From contig NZ_CP029378.1 of the NCBI RefSeq assembly GCF_003268675.1, positions 7,192,001-7,256,000 of the forward strand: a stretch of DNA of 64,000 nucleotides, written 5' to 3'. Positions 52,940 through 61,747 of this stretch are shown in pieces. This DNA is from Streptomyces bacillaris. GTDB lineage: Bacteria > Actinomycetota > Actinomycetes > Streptomycetales > Streptomycetaceae. A model generated the notes under the pieces. It did not search any database. It was given only the letters and a program-made list of their open reading frames with translations, and was not told the DNA's origin. The translations under genes and the position numbers were made by a program. Every line of letters begins with the position of its first letter. Positions within the stretch are counted from its first letter, which is position 1.

Positions 52940-53668
52940 ATGACTGACAGGCCCGTGGCCGAGGCGCCGGACACGACCGCTCTGCTCCTGGAGACGGAGT
53001 CCCTGGACGACTTCCTCCAGGCGCTCGCCCGCAGCGCCCTGGCCCTGGTGGCGGAGGCCGACGGGTGCGGCATCACGGTCCAGCGGCAGGGCCGTCCCGT
53101 CACCGTGTCCAGCGCGGGCGCCATCGCCACGAAGCTGGACGAGGCACAGTACGGCCAGGACGACGGCCCCTGTCTCCAGGCGATGCGCACCGGCCTGGAG
53201 GTCAGCGTGCCCGATACGCTCCGGGAGAGCCGCTGGGCCGACTACCCCGCCTACGCGGCCGTCTGCGGCGCCCGGTCCTCGCTGTCGCTGCCCATCGCCC
53301 CGCACAGCCACACCGCCGGCGCACTCAACCTGTACGCCCCGGTCCCCGGCGCCTTCGAGAACGCCGATCTGACGGCCCTTCGGCTGCTCACCGCCCAGGC
53401 CACCGGAGCCATCGCCCTGGCCCAGCGCATCGCCGACACCGAGGAGTTCGCCGCCGACTTGGAGGCCGCCCTGCGGTCCCGTACGGTCATCGACCAGGCG
53501 ATCGGCGTGGTCATCGGCCAGCAGCGCTGCACCCCGGAGAAGGCCTTCGAGGTGCTGCGCACGGCCTCCCAGCACCGGAACATCAAACTCCGCGATCTCT
53601 GCGCCGAGTTGATCGCCAGCATCACCGGGGAGACGCCCCCCGAGGCGCGGTTCCAGCCCCGGAGCTGA
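52940..53668 (+). CDS. GAF-ANTAR regulator 2
   Basis: A 242-residue paralogue of the regulator at 50978. GAF domain: LDDFLQALARSALALVAEAD, DEAQYGQDDGPCLQAMRTGL, HSHTAGALNLYAP. ANTAR domain: LRSRTVIDQAIGVVIGQQRC then TPEKAFEVLRTASQHRNIKL. The GAF part may sense a small ligand or redox state, and the ANTAR part would act as an RNA-binding antiterminator. ATG 52940 is chosen over 52934 because the GAG upstream is better spaced. Hairpin copy C lies about 350 bp upstream in the likely leader. Confidence 0.93.
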   Translation: MTDRPVAEAPDTTALLLETESLDDFLQALARSALALVAEADGCGITVQRQGRPVTVSSAGAIATKLDEAQYGQDDGPCLQAMRTGLEVSVPDTLRESRWADYPAYAAVCGARSSLSLPIAPHSHTAGALNLYAPVPGAFENADLTALRLLTAQATGAIALAQRIADTEEFAADLEAALRSRTVIDQAIGVVIGQQRCTPEKAFEVLRTASQHRNIKLRDLCAELIASITGETPPEARFQPRS

Positions 53669-53712
53669 CACCGCGTCGGGCGCGCGTGCCGCCGGGCCGG
53701 GACGGCAGCAGG

Positions 53713-54312
53713 TCAGGACGGGGAGTACGGGGCGTCGGCGAGCAGCCGGGCCAGATGCACGGCGTTGGCGGCGAGCGCCCGGGTCGTCGAGGCCACGGCC
53801 TCGGGCGTCTCGTCCAGATCCTGGTAGTCGGTGCCCTGCATGGCCTCGCCCACCCAGTACGTGACCGCCTGGGCGGCCAGCGAGAAGCCGACGTCGTTCA
53901 GCCCCTGGAAGACATCGGCGCTCACCTTGTGCGCCCCGTCCTCGTTGCCCACGACGGCCACGGCGCCGACCTTGCCGTAGACCAGCGGGCGCCCCTCGTC
54001 GTCGGTCTCGGACGACTCGGCGTTCAGCCGCTCCAGGACCCGCTGGCAGACGCTGGAGGGGTGGCCGAGCCAGATGGGCGTGGCGATCAGCAGGATGTCG
54101 GCCGCCAGGACCTTCTCCCGGATCGCGGGCCAGGCGTCGCCGTCGCCCAGGTCGACGCCGATCCCCGGCCGTACGTCGTGGTCGGCCACCCGCACGATCT
54201 CCCCCCGCACCCCGTGGCCCTCGAACTCGGTCATGACCTGCTGGGCGAGGTGGTGGCTGCTGGAGGAGGCGGGCGAGGCGTTCAACGTACAGACGAGGGC
54301 GAGTGCGCGCAT
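53713..54312 (-). CDS. NAD(P)H-dependent FMN reductase / flavodoxin-like protein
   Basis: A 199-residue flavodoxin-fold protein: LALVCTLNASPASSSSHHLA for the FMN phosphate loop, ADILLIATPIWLGHPSSVCQ and GKVGAVAVVGNEDGAHKVSA around the isoalloxazine. It belongs to the NADPH-dependent FMN reductase/multimeric flavodoxin group. It may reduce flavin or quinones. There are no operon partners; it is convergent with GAF-ANTAR 2. Confidence 0.9.
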   Translation of the reverse strand: MRALALVCTLNASPASSSSHHLAQQVMTEFEGHGVRGEIVRVADHDVRPGIGVDLGDGDAWPAIREKVLAADILLIATPIWLGHPSSVCQRVLERLNAESSETDDEGRPLVYGKVGAVAVVGNEDGAHKVSADVFQGLNDVGFSLAAQAVTYWVGEAMQGTDYQDLDETPEAVASTTRALAANAVHLARLLADAPYSPS

Positions 54313-54467
54313 GACGGGGTGTCTCCTTCGGGAGTGGTGTGGGGGAATGGGTGCCGGTCGGGGGGCACGGCTGCACTGGTGCCCCGTCAGCTCCCCCCGT
54401 AAGCACCGGCATCACGGAATTCCCCGAAAGGAAGGGGTCCGGCATTCCCGGTGGCCGACGGATTCCC

Positions 54468-54491
54468 GTTTGAAACCCGGCCCGGGGGTAC
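54468..54491 (+). promoter_or_regulatory. SigB-type promoter for the ATP-grasp/CocE operon
   Basis: GTTT (54468-54471) and GGGTAC (54486-54491) are separated by 14 bp, an exact match to GNNT-N14-16-GGGTAY. Transcription would start near 54498, 34 bp upstream of the ATP-grasp start codon. This links the operon to the SigB/F sigma factors in this window. Confidence 0.8.
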
Positions 54492-54531
54492 ACGGCGCAG
54501 ATCTCCCTGTGCCGTCCCGAGAGGAATGCCC

Positions 54532-55848
54532 ATGCCCGACGATTCGCGCAAGAACATATTCGTCATCGGAATGGACGAGGCCAACCGCCGCACCCTCGAA
54601 GCCGTTCCGGACGCCGACCACCACCGGCTCCACCCGCTGCTCACCATCGAGGAGTTGCAGGAGGGCCAGGTCACCGTCGACGAACTGCTGGCCCGCGCCC
54701 GCGCCGTGCTCGACGCGCACGAGGGCGGCATCGACGCCATCGTCGGCTACTGGGACTTCCCGGTCAGCACCCTCGTCCCCCTTCTCAGCGAGGAGTACGG
54801 AACGGTCAGCACCAGCCTCGAATCCGTCGTCAAATGCGAGCACAAGTACTGGAGCCGGCTGGAGCAGCGGAAGGTGACCGACGCCTACCCCCGCTTCGGC
54901 ATGGTCGACCTGGAGAGCGACGACCCCCGCCCGCCGGAGGGCCTGCGCTTCCCCATGTGGGTCAAGCCCGCCCTCGCCTACTCCTCCGAGCTGGCCTTCG
55001 GTGTCGCGGACCTGGCGGAGTTCCGGAGCGCGGTCGCGGAGATACGGGAGGGGATCGCGCGGGTCGGAAAGCCCTTCGAGGCCATTCTCGATCTTCTGGA
55101 ACTCCCGCCGGAGATGGCGGGCGTGGGCGGCGAGGTCTGTCTGGCCGAGGAGGCCATGACGGGCATCCAGGTGGCCGTCGAGGGATACGTGCACCGGGGC
55201 GAGGTCACCGTCTACGGGGTGCTCGACTCCATCAACTATCCCGGCTCCTCCTCCTTCCTGCGCCACCAGTACCCGAGCACCCTTCCCGCCCCGGTGATCC
55301 GGCGGCTGCACGAGGTCAGCGAACGCACCATGCGCCAGATCGGCATGGACCGGGCCACGTTCAGCATCGAGTACTTCTACGACCCGAAGACCGCCGACAT
55401 CCGCCTGCTGGAGATCAACCCCCGGCACTCCCAGTCGCACGCCGAGATGTTCCAGTTCGTCGACGGAGTGCCCAACCACCACCGGATGTTCCGGCTGGCC
55501 CTGGGCGGCGACCCGGCCGTCCCGCCGGGCGGCGGCCGCTACCGGGTGGCCGCCAAGTGGTACTACCGCTGGTTCGGCGAGGGGCGGGTCCACCGGGTGC
55601 CGACCGCCGAGGACCTCGCCGCCATCGAGCGGGAGATCCCGGGTGTCCACATCGACATGGTCCCCGCCGAGGGGCAGCGGCTCTCCACCGTCCACGGCCA
55701 GGACAGCTACAGCTACGAGGTCGCCCACATCTTCACCGGCGGCGACGACGAGGACGAACTGCGCCGCAAGTTCGACGCCTGCGTCGCCGCCCTCGGCCTC
55801 ACCTTCGACGAGACGGAACCGGGCGGACGCGGCCGGAATGGCTCGTGA
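54532..55848 (+). CDS. ATP-grasp-domain protein
   Basis: A 438-residue protein with an N-terminal Rossmann-like preATP-grasp region (NIFVIGMDEANRRTLEAVPD), then an ATP-grasp fold: the lysine in MWVKPALAYSS, the EGYVHRGEVTVYGVLDSINY sheet, and the metal-binding end IRLLEINPRHSQSHAEMFQF. Such enzymes ligate a carboxylate to an amine or thiol through an acylphosphate. It has no carrier-protein domain. ATG 54532 is correctly spaced from GAGAGGA; 54526 is too close. It lies directly upstream of a CocE-type hydrolase gene and behind a SigB-type promoter. Confidence 0.88.
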   Translation: MPDDSRKNIFVIGMDEANRRTLEAVPDADHHRLHPLLTIEELQEGQVTVDELLARARAVLDAHEGGIDAIVGYWDFPVSTLVPLLSEEYGTVSTSLESVVKCEHKYWSRLEQRKVTDAYPRFGMVDLESDDPRPPEGLRFPMWVKPALAYSSELAFGVADLAEFRSAVAEIREGIARVGKPFEAILDLLELPPEMAGVGGEVCLAEEAMTGIQVAVEGYVHRGEVTVYGVLDSINYPGSSSFLRHQYPSTLPAPVIRRLHEVSERTMRQIGMDRATFSIEYFYDPKTADIRLLEINPRHSQSHAEMFQFVDGVPNHHRMFRLALGGDPAVPPGGGRYRVAAKWYYRWFGEGRVHRVPTAEDLAAIEREIPGVHIDMVPAEGQRLSTVHGQDSYSYEVAHIFTGGDDEDELRRKFDACVAALGLTFDETEPGGRGRNGS

Positions 55849-55922
55849 CGCCCCGGGTACCCGACCCCACCGGGCCCGGACCCGGGCCCCGCCCCGACGT
55901 CAGGAAGGACCCTGCCGGCCGT

Positions 55923-57956
55923 ATGCGATTCGTCGAGCAACTCCCGTACGAGACCCGGGAAGAGGACCACGTCACCATCACCATGGCGGACGGGGTGCGG
56001 CTGTCCGCCAGGATCTGGCGGCCCGTCGCCTCGGACCGGGAGCCGGTCCCCGCGGTCGTGGAGACCATCCCGTACCGCAAGAACGACCTCACCTCCACCC
56101 GGGACGCCATCCACCACCCGTACCTCGCGGGCCACGGCTACGCCTGCGTGCGCGTGGACCTGCGCGGGACCGGGGAGTCGGAGGGCGTCCTGCCGGACGA
56201 GTACCTGGAACAGGAGCAGCGCGACGCCGAAGAGGTGCTGGCCTGGGTCGCCGCCCAGCCCTGGTGCGACGGGAACACCGGCATGATGGGCATCTCCTGG
56301 GGCGCCTTCGCCGCGCTCCAGACGGCGGCCCGCCGACCGGAGAGCCTGAAGGCCATCGTCATCGCCTCCTTCACCGACGACCGGTACGCGGACGACATGC
56401 ACTACCTCGGCGGTGCCATGCTCTCCGACAACCTCGCCGAGGCCGGCACCATGTTCGCGTACGCCACCTGCCCGCCCGACCCGGCGGTGGTGGGGGAGCG
56501 GTGGCGGGAGATGTGGCAGGAGCGGCTGGAGGCCGCCCGCCCCTGGGTCCTGGAGTGGCTCCGCCACCCGCACCGCGACGCCTATTGGCGGCACGCCTCC
56601 CTCAGCGAGGACTACACGCGCCTCCGGTGTCCCGTACTCGCCTCCAGCGGCTGGGCCGACGGCTACTCCAACGCCGTCACCCGCCTCCTGGCCGGCGCCG
56701 ACGTCCCCCGCAAGGGGCTGATCGGCCCCTGGTCGCACAAACTGCCCCACCTGGGCGAGCCCGGCCCCGCCATCGGCTATCTGCAAGAGGTCGTCGCCTG
56801 GTGGGACCACTGGCTCAAGGGCGTCGACAACGGGGTCATGGACGGGCCGATGCTCCGCACCTGGATGCAGGAGAGCGTCCCGCCCTCCACCTCCTACGAG
56901 GAGCGCCCCGGCCGCTGGGTGGGCGAACCCTCCTGGCCGTCACCGCGGATCAAGGAGGTGGCCTACCCGATGCGGGGCGCCGCCATCGTCATGGCGGACG
57001 AGGAGGAGGCGCCGCGCGGCCGTCCGCGTACGGTCCGGTCACCGCTCTCCGTCGGCCAGTTCGCGGGCAAGTGGGCCTCCTACAACGCCCCGCCCGACCT
57101 GCCCTACGACCAGCGCGAGGAGGACGGCGGCTCCCTGGTCTTCGAGTCCGCGCCGCTCACCGAACGCCTGGAGATCCTCGGCGCCCCCTCCGTCGACCTG
57201 GAGGTCTCCGCCTCGGCCCCGGTCGCCCAGGTCACCGCCAGGATCTCCGACGTGGACCCGGACGGCCGCGCCACCCGGGTGACCTACGGCGTGCTGAACC
57301 TGACCCACCGGGAGAGCGACGAGCACCCCGAACCGCTGGAGCCCGGCCGCCGCTACCGTGCCCGGATCACGCTCAACGGGGTCGGTCAGGCCTTCCCGCC
57401 CGGTCACCGCATCCGGCTCTCCCTCTCCACCTCGTACTGGCCCCTGGTCTGGCCCGCCCCGGAGCCGGTCCTGCTCACCGTCCACGAGGAGGGGGCCGCC
57501 CTGACCCTGCCGGTCCGCCCTCCGGAGGAGCCGGACGGCCTGCCCGAGGCCCCCTTCGGTGAACCGGAAGGCTGCCGGCCGCCCCCCGTCACCCGGCTGA
57601 CCGAGCCCGAGCAGGCCTGGAACGTCACCAGGAGCCTGGTGGACTACCACTCCGCCCTCGACATCGTGAAGGACCGGGGGCTCCAGCGGTACGAGGCCAA
57701 CGGCATCGAGGTCGGCCTGCGGGCCTGCGAGAGGTACGCCTCCGTGGCCGACGACTTCGCCTCGCTCAGCGGCCGTTCGGCGTGGACCATGACCTTCTCC
57801 CGGCCCGGCGGCTGGGACGTACGCGTCGAGACGAGCACCGTACTCACCGCCGACGCCGAGGAGTTCAGGGTCGACGCCACGCTGGACGGTTACGAGGACG
57901 GCCGCCGGGTCTTCTCCCGCACCTGGAACGAGACCGTGCCCCGGAACCTGGCCTGA
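55923..57956 (+). CDS. CocE/NonD-family X-Pro dipeptidyl-peptidase-type hydrolase
   Basis: A 677-residue serine hydrolase. The alpha/beta domain has RVDLRGTGESEGVL, the nucleophile Ser in GMMGISWGAFAALQ, the Asp in ASSGWADGYSN, and the His in IGPWSHKLPHLG. A C-terminal jelly-roll follows (about residues 370-560: LEILGAPSVDLEVSASAPVA, GHRIRLSLSTSYWPLVWP), then an extra about 130-residue C-terminal extension. Members cleave esters or amides such as cocaine or N-acyl dipeptides. A GTG at 55845 overlapping the ATP-grasp stop is an alternative start; the ATG at 55923 begins the conserved MRFVEQLPYETREEDHV. The pair may make and break an amide. Confidence 0.9.
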   Translation: MRFVEQLPYETREEDHVTITMADGVRLSARIWRPVASDREPVPAVVETIPYRKNDLTSTRDAIHHPYLAGHGYACVRVDLRGTGESEGVLPDEYLEQEQRDAEEVLAWVAAQPWCDGNTGMMGISWGAFAALQTAARRPESLKAIVIASFTDDRYADDMHYLGGAMLSDNLAEAGTMFAYATCPPDPAVVGERWREMWQERLEAARPWVLEWLRHPHRDAYWRHASLSEDYTRLRCPVLASSGWADGYSNAVTRLLAGADVPRKGLIGPWSHKLPHLGEPGPAIGYLQEVVAWWDHWLKGVDNGVMDGPMLRTWMQESVPPSTSYEERPGRWVGEPSWPSPRIKEVAYPMRGAAIVMADEEEAPRGRPRTVRSPLSVGQFAGKWASYNAPPDLPYDQREEDGGSLVFESAPLTERLEILGAPSVDLEVSASAPVAQVTARISDVDPDGRATRVTYGVLNLTHRESDEHPEPLEPGRRYRARITLNGVGQAFPPGHRIRLSLSTSYWPLVWPAPEPVLLTVHEEGAALTLPVRPPEEPDGLPEAPFGEPEGCRPPPVTRLTEPEQAWNVTRSLVDYHSALDIVKDRGLQRYEANGIEVGLRACERYASVADDFASLSGRSAWTMTFSRPGGWDVRVETSTVLTADAEEFRVDATLDGYEDGRRVFSRTWNETVPRNLA

Positions 57957-57998
57957 GGTCTCGGGGCACGGCCCGAACGGGTGCCCATGCCCCGGACC
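57957..57998 (+). terminator. Hairpin terminator after the CocE-type gene
   Basis: GGTC (57957-57960) and CGGGGCA (57962-57968) pair with TGCCCCG (57988-57994) and GACC (57995-57998), with one bulged T. A further short inner stem is possible. It starts right after the stop codon. Confidence 0.75.
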
Positions 57999-58075
57999 GT
58001 CCTCGCCCCGGCCCCGGTCCCAGGCATCGCCCGCCCCGGCCGACAGGTGGCCCGGCCCTCAGCCGGCCCGGGCGG

Positions 58076-59540
58076 TCACGGCCCTTCCCCCTCCGCGCAG
58101 ACCCGGACGGTCTCCAGCTTCGGGTCGGCGGTGTCGGGCACGTTCATGCCCGCCGCGACGCCCGAGCACAGATAGCGCAGCAGCGGCTCGGTGATGCGCT
58201 CGCCGGGCAGCACGGCCGGGATGCCCGGCGGGTACGGGGTCATCATCTCGGCCGCGACCCGGCCCACCGCCCGCTCGGCCGGCACGTCCTCGGTGCGGGA
58301 GAAGTAGGCGTCGCGGGGCAGACACGCCTGGTCGGGGCGGAGTTGGTCCGGCGTGGGGACGTGCACCTCGGGGGCGGGGCGCAGGGTGTGCGCCTCGCGG
58401 GAGAGATGGCGCAGGGCGGTCAGCAGCCGGGCCGCGGTGGACACGTCGTCGGCGTGGGTGAACTGGGCGCTGATCCGGCGGTGGTCCACCAGATGCGTGT
58501 CGATACGGTGGTGCTCGCGCAGCCAGTCGGCGGCCCGGTAGCCGGTGGTGCCGAGTTCCGTGACGTCGATGATCACCGGCAGCGGATCGAACTCCGCGGC
58601 CGCGCCGGGACCGCAGAAGTCCTCCTCCCCGTTGACGTGCAGCCCCTCGATCTCCTCGATGCGCTCACGGACCGACCAGGTCAGTTCCAGGGCCCGGGAG
58701 AGCAGACCGTGCCCGTCCAGGGCCATCTGGCGGCGCCAGCCGTCGATGCCAGCACGGACGGGCTGGTGGTGCCCAGCAGATCGGCGCGCGAGGCGAGGGT
58801 GTCGTGGTCCACCAGGTCGCCCTGGAGATGGAAGACCGAGCCCTGTTCCAGCCCGCTGCCCATCTTGTGGATGCTGGTGACACAGACGTCGGCGCCCGCG
58901 TCCATCGCCCAGGACGGCAGCTCCGGGTGGAACGGCAGATGCGCGCCCCACGCCTCGTCCACGATCAGCGGCTTCGACCGCCGGTGGCAGACGTCCGCGA
59001 TCGCCCGCAGATCCGCCGCCGTACCGTACGGGGTCGGGCTGGTGACCAGCGCGCCCCGGGCATCCGGGTGCGCGGCGAAGGCCCGCTCCACGGACTCGGC
59101 CGACGGCGGGTGGGCGAGGTGCCGCTCCGCGTCCCATTGGGGCTCCACCCAGACGGGCTCGACGCCCGACAGGATGAGCCCGGCGATCACCGACTTGTGG
59201 GCGTCCCGGCCGACCAGCAGCTTCTGGTGCGGGGCGGCGACGCTGAGCATGGCCGCCTTGACCGAGAGGGAGGAGCCGCAGGTGGAGAAGAAGGTGTGCT
59301 CCGCGTGGACGGCGTCCGCCATCAGCTCCTCGGCCCGACGCAGTACGGCCGACTTCTCCCGCCGGTCCTCCAGCCCGCCGGTCGCCAGGACGTCCCCGAG
59401 GAAGACGGCGTCCCCGAGCACGGCCCGTACGGCGGGGGAGGCGCCCGGGCCTGTTTGTGGCCGGGCGGCGAGAACCCCAGCTCACCCCGGTCCTGGTAGG
59501 CGGCGAGGGCATCGAGAACGGGTGCTTCATGGTGATTCAT
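58076..59540 (-). pseudogene. Orn/Lys/Arg decarboxylase gene with two frame-breaking deletions
   Basis: The gene for a PLP-dependent basic amino-acid decarboxylase of about 491 residues. It starts MNHHEAPVLDALAAYQDRGE with GFSPPGHKQ. One base is missing in a C run at 59444-59446; restoring it continues into VRAVLGDAVFLGDVLATGGL. The PLP region follows: HTFFSTCGSSLSVKAAML, LIVDEAWGAHLPFHPE, and the Schiff-base Lys in VCVTSIHKMGSGLEQGS. Near 58750 the sequence jumps from TTSPSVLA to GIDGWRRQMALDGHGLL in another frame, best explained by loss of about 10 bases. The last part is intact to 58076. The second lesion is not a homopolymer, favouring a real pseudogene. Confidence 0.85.
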
Positions 59541-59585
59541 GGGCATTCCCGACGTGTTCCCGGCCGTGCCCTCGGCCAATCAGGG

Positions 59586-60473
59586 TCACGGCAGCGGTGT
59601 GCCGCCCGTGGTGTTCATGATCTCGCCCGTGATGAACGAGGCGTTGGCGGAGGCGAGGAAGACATAGGCGGGCGCCATCTCGGCCGGCTGCGCCGGACGC
59701 CCCAGCGGGCTCTGCTTCCCGAACTCCGTGGTGTCCGGCAGGGTCGCGGGGATGAGTGGCGTCCAGACGGGCCCCGGGGCCACCGCGTTGACGCGGATCC
59801 CGTCGGAGGCCAGCATCTGGGCGAGCCCCTGGGTGAACGTGACGATCGCGCCCTTGGTCATGGCGTAGTCCAGCAGGTGGGGGCTGGGCTTGTACGCCTG
59901 CACCGACGTGGTGTTGATGATCGAGCCGCCCGCCGGGATGTGCGGCAGGGCGAACTTGCTCAGCCAGAACATCCCGTACAGGTTGGTCCGCACCACCCGG
60001 TCGAACTACTCCGTCGAGATCGCGGAGATCCCGTCCGGCTGGGACATCTGGTACGCCGCGTTGTTGACCAGGACGTCGATCCGGCCGAAGTCGGAGACGG
60101 CCCGCTCGACGAGGGCGCGGCACTGCTTCTCGTCCCGGATGTCACAGGGGACGGTCACGGCGGTCCGGCCCGCCTCCTCGACCAGACGCGCGGTCTCCCG
60201 CGCCTCCTGCTCCTCCTCGGCGAGATGGGTCAGCAGGACGTCCGCGCCCTCCCGGGCGAAGGCCAGCGCCACGGCCCGGCCGATGCCGGAGTCGCCCCCG
60301 GTGATCACGGTCTTCCGGTCGGTGAGGAGCCCCGAGCCCCGGTAGGACTCCTCACCGTGGTCGGGCGGCGGGTCCATGGGGCCGGTCCTGCCGGGTGGTT
60401 CCTGGTCCTGTTGGGGGAAGTCGGGGCGGGGGTGGAGCCGGTTCGGGTCGTCGGGCTGCTCGTTCCGCGTCAT
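59586..60473 (-). pseudogene. SDR oxidoreductase gene with an internal TAG stop
   Basis: A 295-codon gene for a YghA-like SDR: a Pro-rich N terminus (RPDFPQQDQEPPGRTGPM), cofactor motif VITGGDSGIGRAVALAFARE, NNAAYQ, then a TAG at 60008-60006. Reading resumes in the same frame with FDRVVRTNLYGMFWLSKFAL, the Ser in NTTSVQAY, and catalytic YAMTK in LDYAMTKGAIVTF. Family members have a codon such as CAG (Gln, in TEQFDRV) at the TAG position, so a single C-to-T change accounts for it. It may be a true nonsense mutation, a base-call error or a read-through site. Confidence 0.88.
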
Positions 60474-60681
60474 GGCGGCCTCTCTGTTCGGCGGTGACGT
60501 GACGTGACGTCCGGACCGGGCGGGGGCGGAGGGGGTGCCCGCTCACCCGGCCCGGTCGGTCCGGACGGCCTGAGTGTCCCGGTCGCCGGGCCGCTACGGG
60601 GGGCACGCCGGACGAGTGCCCCTGCGGGCGGGACCGAAACGCCCCTTTTCGCCGGTGCCGTGGTGCCGTGGTGCCGTCTCC

Positions 60682-61518
60682 TCAGGCGGCCCAGTGCCCC
60701 GGCCGCCGCAGACCGGCCGGGATCCGGGTCGCCGCGTCGCCCCGGGCCGCGTTGAGCTGGGGCTGGGTGAGGAAGAGGGCTCCGGTCAGGTCGGCGCCGC
60801 ACAGGTTGGTGTCGCGCAGGTCCGCGCCGATCAGGTCGGCCTGGCGCAGATCGGCGCCCGAGAGGTCGGCGGCTATGAGGCAGGCGCCGCGCAGGGTGGC
60901 CCCGCGCAGCTTCGCGCCGCGCAGCCGGGCGCCCAGGAGCTCGGCGCCCCGGTGGTTCTTCTTCCGGCCCGGCACCGCGGCGCGGGCCAGCTCGCCGGCG
61001 CGCAGGAGGTGGGCGTTCACCTCCGCCCGCAGGGCCGGTACGTCGACGGCGAGCAGGGTCTCGGCGCTCTCCCGGGTCAGGGCGTCGATCCGGGCGTAGG
61101 CCTCGCGCAGCTCGCGGTGGACCGCCTTCGCCGCCGGAAGGTCCAGGGCCTCGGCGGCGTACCGGAGCAGTTCGTGCAGCTGCCGCACCACGGGGAAGAC
61201 CTCGTACATCGTGCGGGCCGAACCCGGCTCCGTACGCCAACTGCGGCCGCCGAAGGTGACCTGGGAGACCTTCTGGCCCGCCCCGAAGCAGTCGAACACC
61301 GTGCAGCCCGCATAGCCGCGCTCGCGCAGCCGGTCGTGGATCCCGCAGCCGAAGTCCTCCTGGAGGTTCCCGCACGGGGTTCCCGCCGCCTTGTCCGCGG
61401 CGAAGTCCGCCGAGCGGGCGAAGGGCAGCGCCACACAGCACAGGCCGAAGCAGCTCCCGCAGTCGGCCTGGAGGTCGGGGTGGGCGGCGTGCGGGGTCCG
61501 CTGGGGCGAGGGGGACAA
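60682..61518 (-). CDS. Pentapeptide-repeat protein with Cys-rich N-terminal domain
   Basis: A 278-residue protein. The N-terminal part holds seven or more cysteines (QADCGSCFGLCCVALPFARS, TPCGNLQEDFGCGIHD, GCTVFDCFGAG) that could bind a metal or iron-sulphur centre. A helical middle follows, and the C terminus has about 11 pentapeptide units of A(D/N)LxG type (ARLRGAKLRGATLRGACLIA, DLSGADLRQADLIGADLRDT) forming a right-handed beta helix. The TTG at 61518 behind AGGAG is chosen; the longer frame upstream is low-complexity. Its function is unknown; DNA mimicry seen in some pentapeptide proteins is only a possibility. Confidence 0.85.
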   Translation of the reverse strand: MSPSPQRTPHAAHPDLQADCGSCFGLCCVALPFARSADFAADKAAGTPCGNLQEDFGCGIHDRLRERGYAGCTVFDCFGAGQKVSQVTFGGRSWRTEPGSARTMYEVFPVVRQLHELLRYAAEALDLPAAKAVHRELREAYARIDALTRESAETLLAVDVPALRAEVNAHLLRAGELARAAVPGRKKNHRGAELLGARLRGAKLRGATLRGACLIAADLSGADLRQADLIGADLRDTNLCGADLTGALFLTQPQLNAARGDAATRIPAGLRRPGHWAA

Positions 61519-61713
61519 GGTGGTGGTGCTCCTGACGGGGCGGGCGGGCGGACGAGCGGCCCGGCGGGCGGGTGCCGGATGGCAGGTGTGCCGGACGGTG
61601 GGTGTGCCGGGTGTGTGCCGTTCATTGTCGCCTGCGGGGTGGTGCACCTTGATCGCGGGGCCGCAGCCCACCGGGCCCGGGTGAGCCGTGTCTCACCGGG
61701 CCTCCGCGACTTG

Positions 61714-61735
61714 TCTATGCAACGAGTTGCATAGA
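61714..61735. promoter_or_regulatory. Perfect PadR-type operator
   Basis: TCTATGCAAC (61714-61723) and its exact complement GTTGCATAGA (61726-61735) flank a central GA. This 22-bp perfect palindrome lies 12 bp before the PadR gene start codon and overlaps its likely promoter or ribosome binding site, as expected for autorepression. Confidence 0.85.
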
Positions 61736-61747
61736 AGGATCGAGGGC

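Noticed and set aside
55898..55915. GTCAGGAAGGACC, partial match to the hairpin element
   Set aside because: Only the first nine bases match; it is better read as the ribosome binding site region of the CocE-type gene.
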